This document shows, piece after piece, positions 63,223 to 64,000 of a DNA stretch of 64,000 bases. The stretch is from contig CALODV010000020.1 of assembly GCA_942492065.1 (NCBI GenBank), positions 1 to 64,000 on the forward strand. Reading direction: 5' to 3'. Position numbers and translations under genes: made by a program. The notes under the pieces were generated by a model. It ran no database searches. It had not been told where the DNA came from and saw nothing but the letters and a program-made list of their open reading frames with translations. How positions within the stretch are numbered: the stretch's first letter is position 1; each line of letters opens with the position of its first letter. This DNA comes from G963665815 sp942492065 (GTDB taxonomy: Bacteria > Cloacimonadota > Cloacimonadia > Cloacimonadales > JAIOQZ01).

Positions 63223-63658
63223 TGTTCCTCCTGCTGTCTTCTCTGTTCCCATGTAATTTCCATATGCTTTCACTTCTGAGAAAGAAAGATAATGCTCCTT
63301 CATCGTATGGTTCATCGAATGTAATACTGTAACCGGGTGAAGTGAGTTTCAATCTGCAGTAAACAACTGCATTTTCATCCTGCACATCAATTTCAATATC
63401 TTCAAAGTCAAGTTCATCATAAGTAATCATTCTGGATGTCCAGACTATCTCAATATTCTCTGTTGTGTCACCATTATGAAGGTAATCCGAAAAGAAACAT
63501 TCCATAAAATCATCTATTTCATCATTTCGGAACGCAATTTTAAGTTTATCCAGAATGTCGATTATATCGGATTCTGCTACTTCTGTCTTAGTTGATAAAT
63601 CGTCACAGCCAAAAAGCAGAACTACAGCTAATAATAAAAGCAATATGCTATTTTTCAA
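63215..63658 (-). CDS. Small lipoprotein of unknown function
   Basis: 147 residues from TTG 63658, which starts a signal sequence KNSILLLLLAVVLLFGC with a good lipobox (LFGC then DD). The ORF reaches 63703, but that start would lack a signal organisation and lie within the methyltransferase gene. The TTG overlaps the methyltransferase stop by 11 bp (TTGAAAAATAG). The mature part (DILDKLKIAFRNDEIDDFM, YCRLKLTSPGYS) resembles NTF2-like folds. Function unknown. Confidence 0.65.
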   Translation of the reverse strand: MKNSILLLLLAVVLLFGCDDLSTKTEVAESDIIDILDKLKIAFRNDEIDDFMECFFSDYLHNGDTTENIEIVWTSRMITYDELDFEDIEIDVQDENAVVYCRLKLTSPGYSITFDEPYDEGALSFFLRSESIWKLHGNREDSRRNNE

Positions 63659-64000
63659 GGATTGCCACGCTTTCAATATGGTAAGTATGCGGAAACAGAT
63701 CAAACCCTGTAACAGATTTCAGTTTAAAACCTATATCGGACAGAAGTTCCACATCTCTTTTCTGGGTTGATGGGTTACAGCTTACATATATAATCTTATT
63801 AATGTTTTTTAAAACTGAGGCGTTAATAAAAGCAGTATCAAGTCCTTTGCGCGGGGGATCGAACAACAATGTATTGATACTATATTGATTTATCCTGTCC
63901 TCAAGTTCCTGTTCAACTTTACAGACGGTAAACTCAGCGTTTCCGACACCATTTAACTCTGAATTTTCCACAGCATTCTTTACAGCGTCTTCGACTTCTT
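63648..64000 (-). CDS. 23S rRNA (uracil-C5)-methyltransferase, RumA type, 5' truncated by window edge
   Basis: The C-terminal 117 codons are present; the frame is open to the window edge (EVEDAVKNAVENSELNG), so the start lies beyond 64000. Motifs: FDPPRKGLDTAF and the catalytic Cys in YVSCNPSTQKRD, then LFPHTYHIESVAIL, all typical of RumA/TrmA-family methyltransferases using SAM on uracil C5. The GTG at 63971 is internal, not a start. Confidence 0.9.
   Translation of the reverse strand, partial: EVEDAVKNAVENSELNGVGNAEFTVCKVEQELEDRINQYSINTLLFDPPRKGLDTAFINASVLKNINKIIYVSCNPSTQKRDVELLSDIGFKLKSVTGFDLFPHTYHIESVAILEK

Overview
The window looks like part of a compact, AT-rich chromosome of a didermic bacterium. 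Secreted proteins carry signal peptides and C-terminal Por-secretion/FlgD-like tails with a YPNPFNP motif. A TolC/HlyD pair, SurE, Pcm, fused SecDF and many lipoproteins point the same way. This combination is typical of the FCB superphylum outside Bacteroidota (Cloacimonadota, Delongbacteria, Ignavibacteria and similar lineages). Strong Shine-Dalgarno sites (GGAGG/AGGAG before almost every start) argue against Bacteroidota itself. The lineage is an inference from gene content; no rRNA or phylogenetic marker was analysed.

Layout. 1-1182: 5' part of a secreted adhesin-like gene. 1492-4076: leftward envelope-stress-like operon (DUF2089 regulator, two DUF4097-type proteins, a SHOCT-like protein). 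4285-9599: methyltransferase, an unusual phosphoglycerate kinase coupled to a lytic transglycosylase, a tandem GyrI-like binding protein, a DUF3089 hydrolase. 9636-13372: a large P-loop ATPase in an operon with an MscS channel. 13762-15779: DUF6485, RibBA and a DUF445-like membrane protein. 15867-22496: a six-gene operon with TolC, HlyD-type adaptor, GldA/GldF/GldG-like ABC components and a DUF4340 protein, closed by a strong terminator. 22638-25640: accessory island with two identical tRNA-Asn genes, an orphan HEPN-like protein, and a REP-associated tyrosine transposase (RAYT) with three palindromic repeat units. 25740-31019: thiol peroxidase, RarD-type permease, and a leftward MBOAT/SGNH/glycosyltransferase operon. 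31246-37828: a 1453-residue hybrid sensor kinase divergent from a CHASE sensor that has a histidine-kinase dimerisation domain but no ATPase domain. 38189-46839: YCII lipoprotein, SecDF, DUF3467, CoaD, M24 peptidase, EndoQ-like nuclease, beta-propeller-like lipoprotein. 46895-51238: six-gene housekeeping operon (GT2, SurE, Pcm, SMEX, cyclic-nucleotide-binding protein, AI-2E permease). 51489-52727: ornithine aminotransferase. 53071-61969: two giant secreted proteins, one a gingipain-type C25 peptidase. 62047-64000: RfbC, class II aldolase, lipoprotein, and the 3' end of a RumA-type RNA methyltransferase.

The genes most worth following up are the RAYT with its repeat units (each built from four arms in which a central heptamer is inverted), the ATPase-MscS pair, the ATPase-less CHASE histidine kinase, the shared ISxEEAxxLL module in the DUF2089 operon, and the structured leader before the 1578-residue secreted protein. 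Several database-style starts were moved downstream to the codon that carries a Shine-Dalgarno site; these are noted in each entry.
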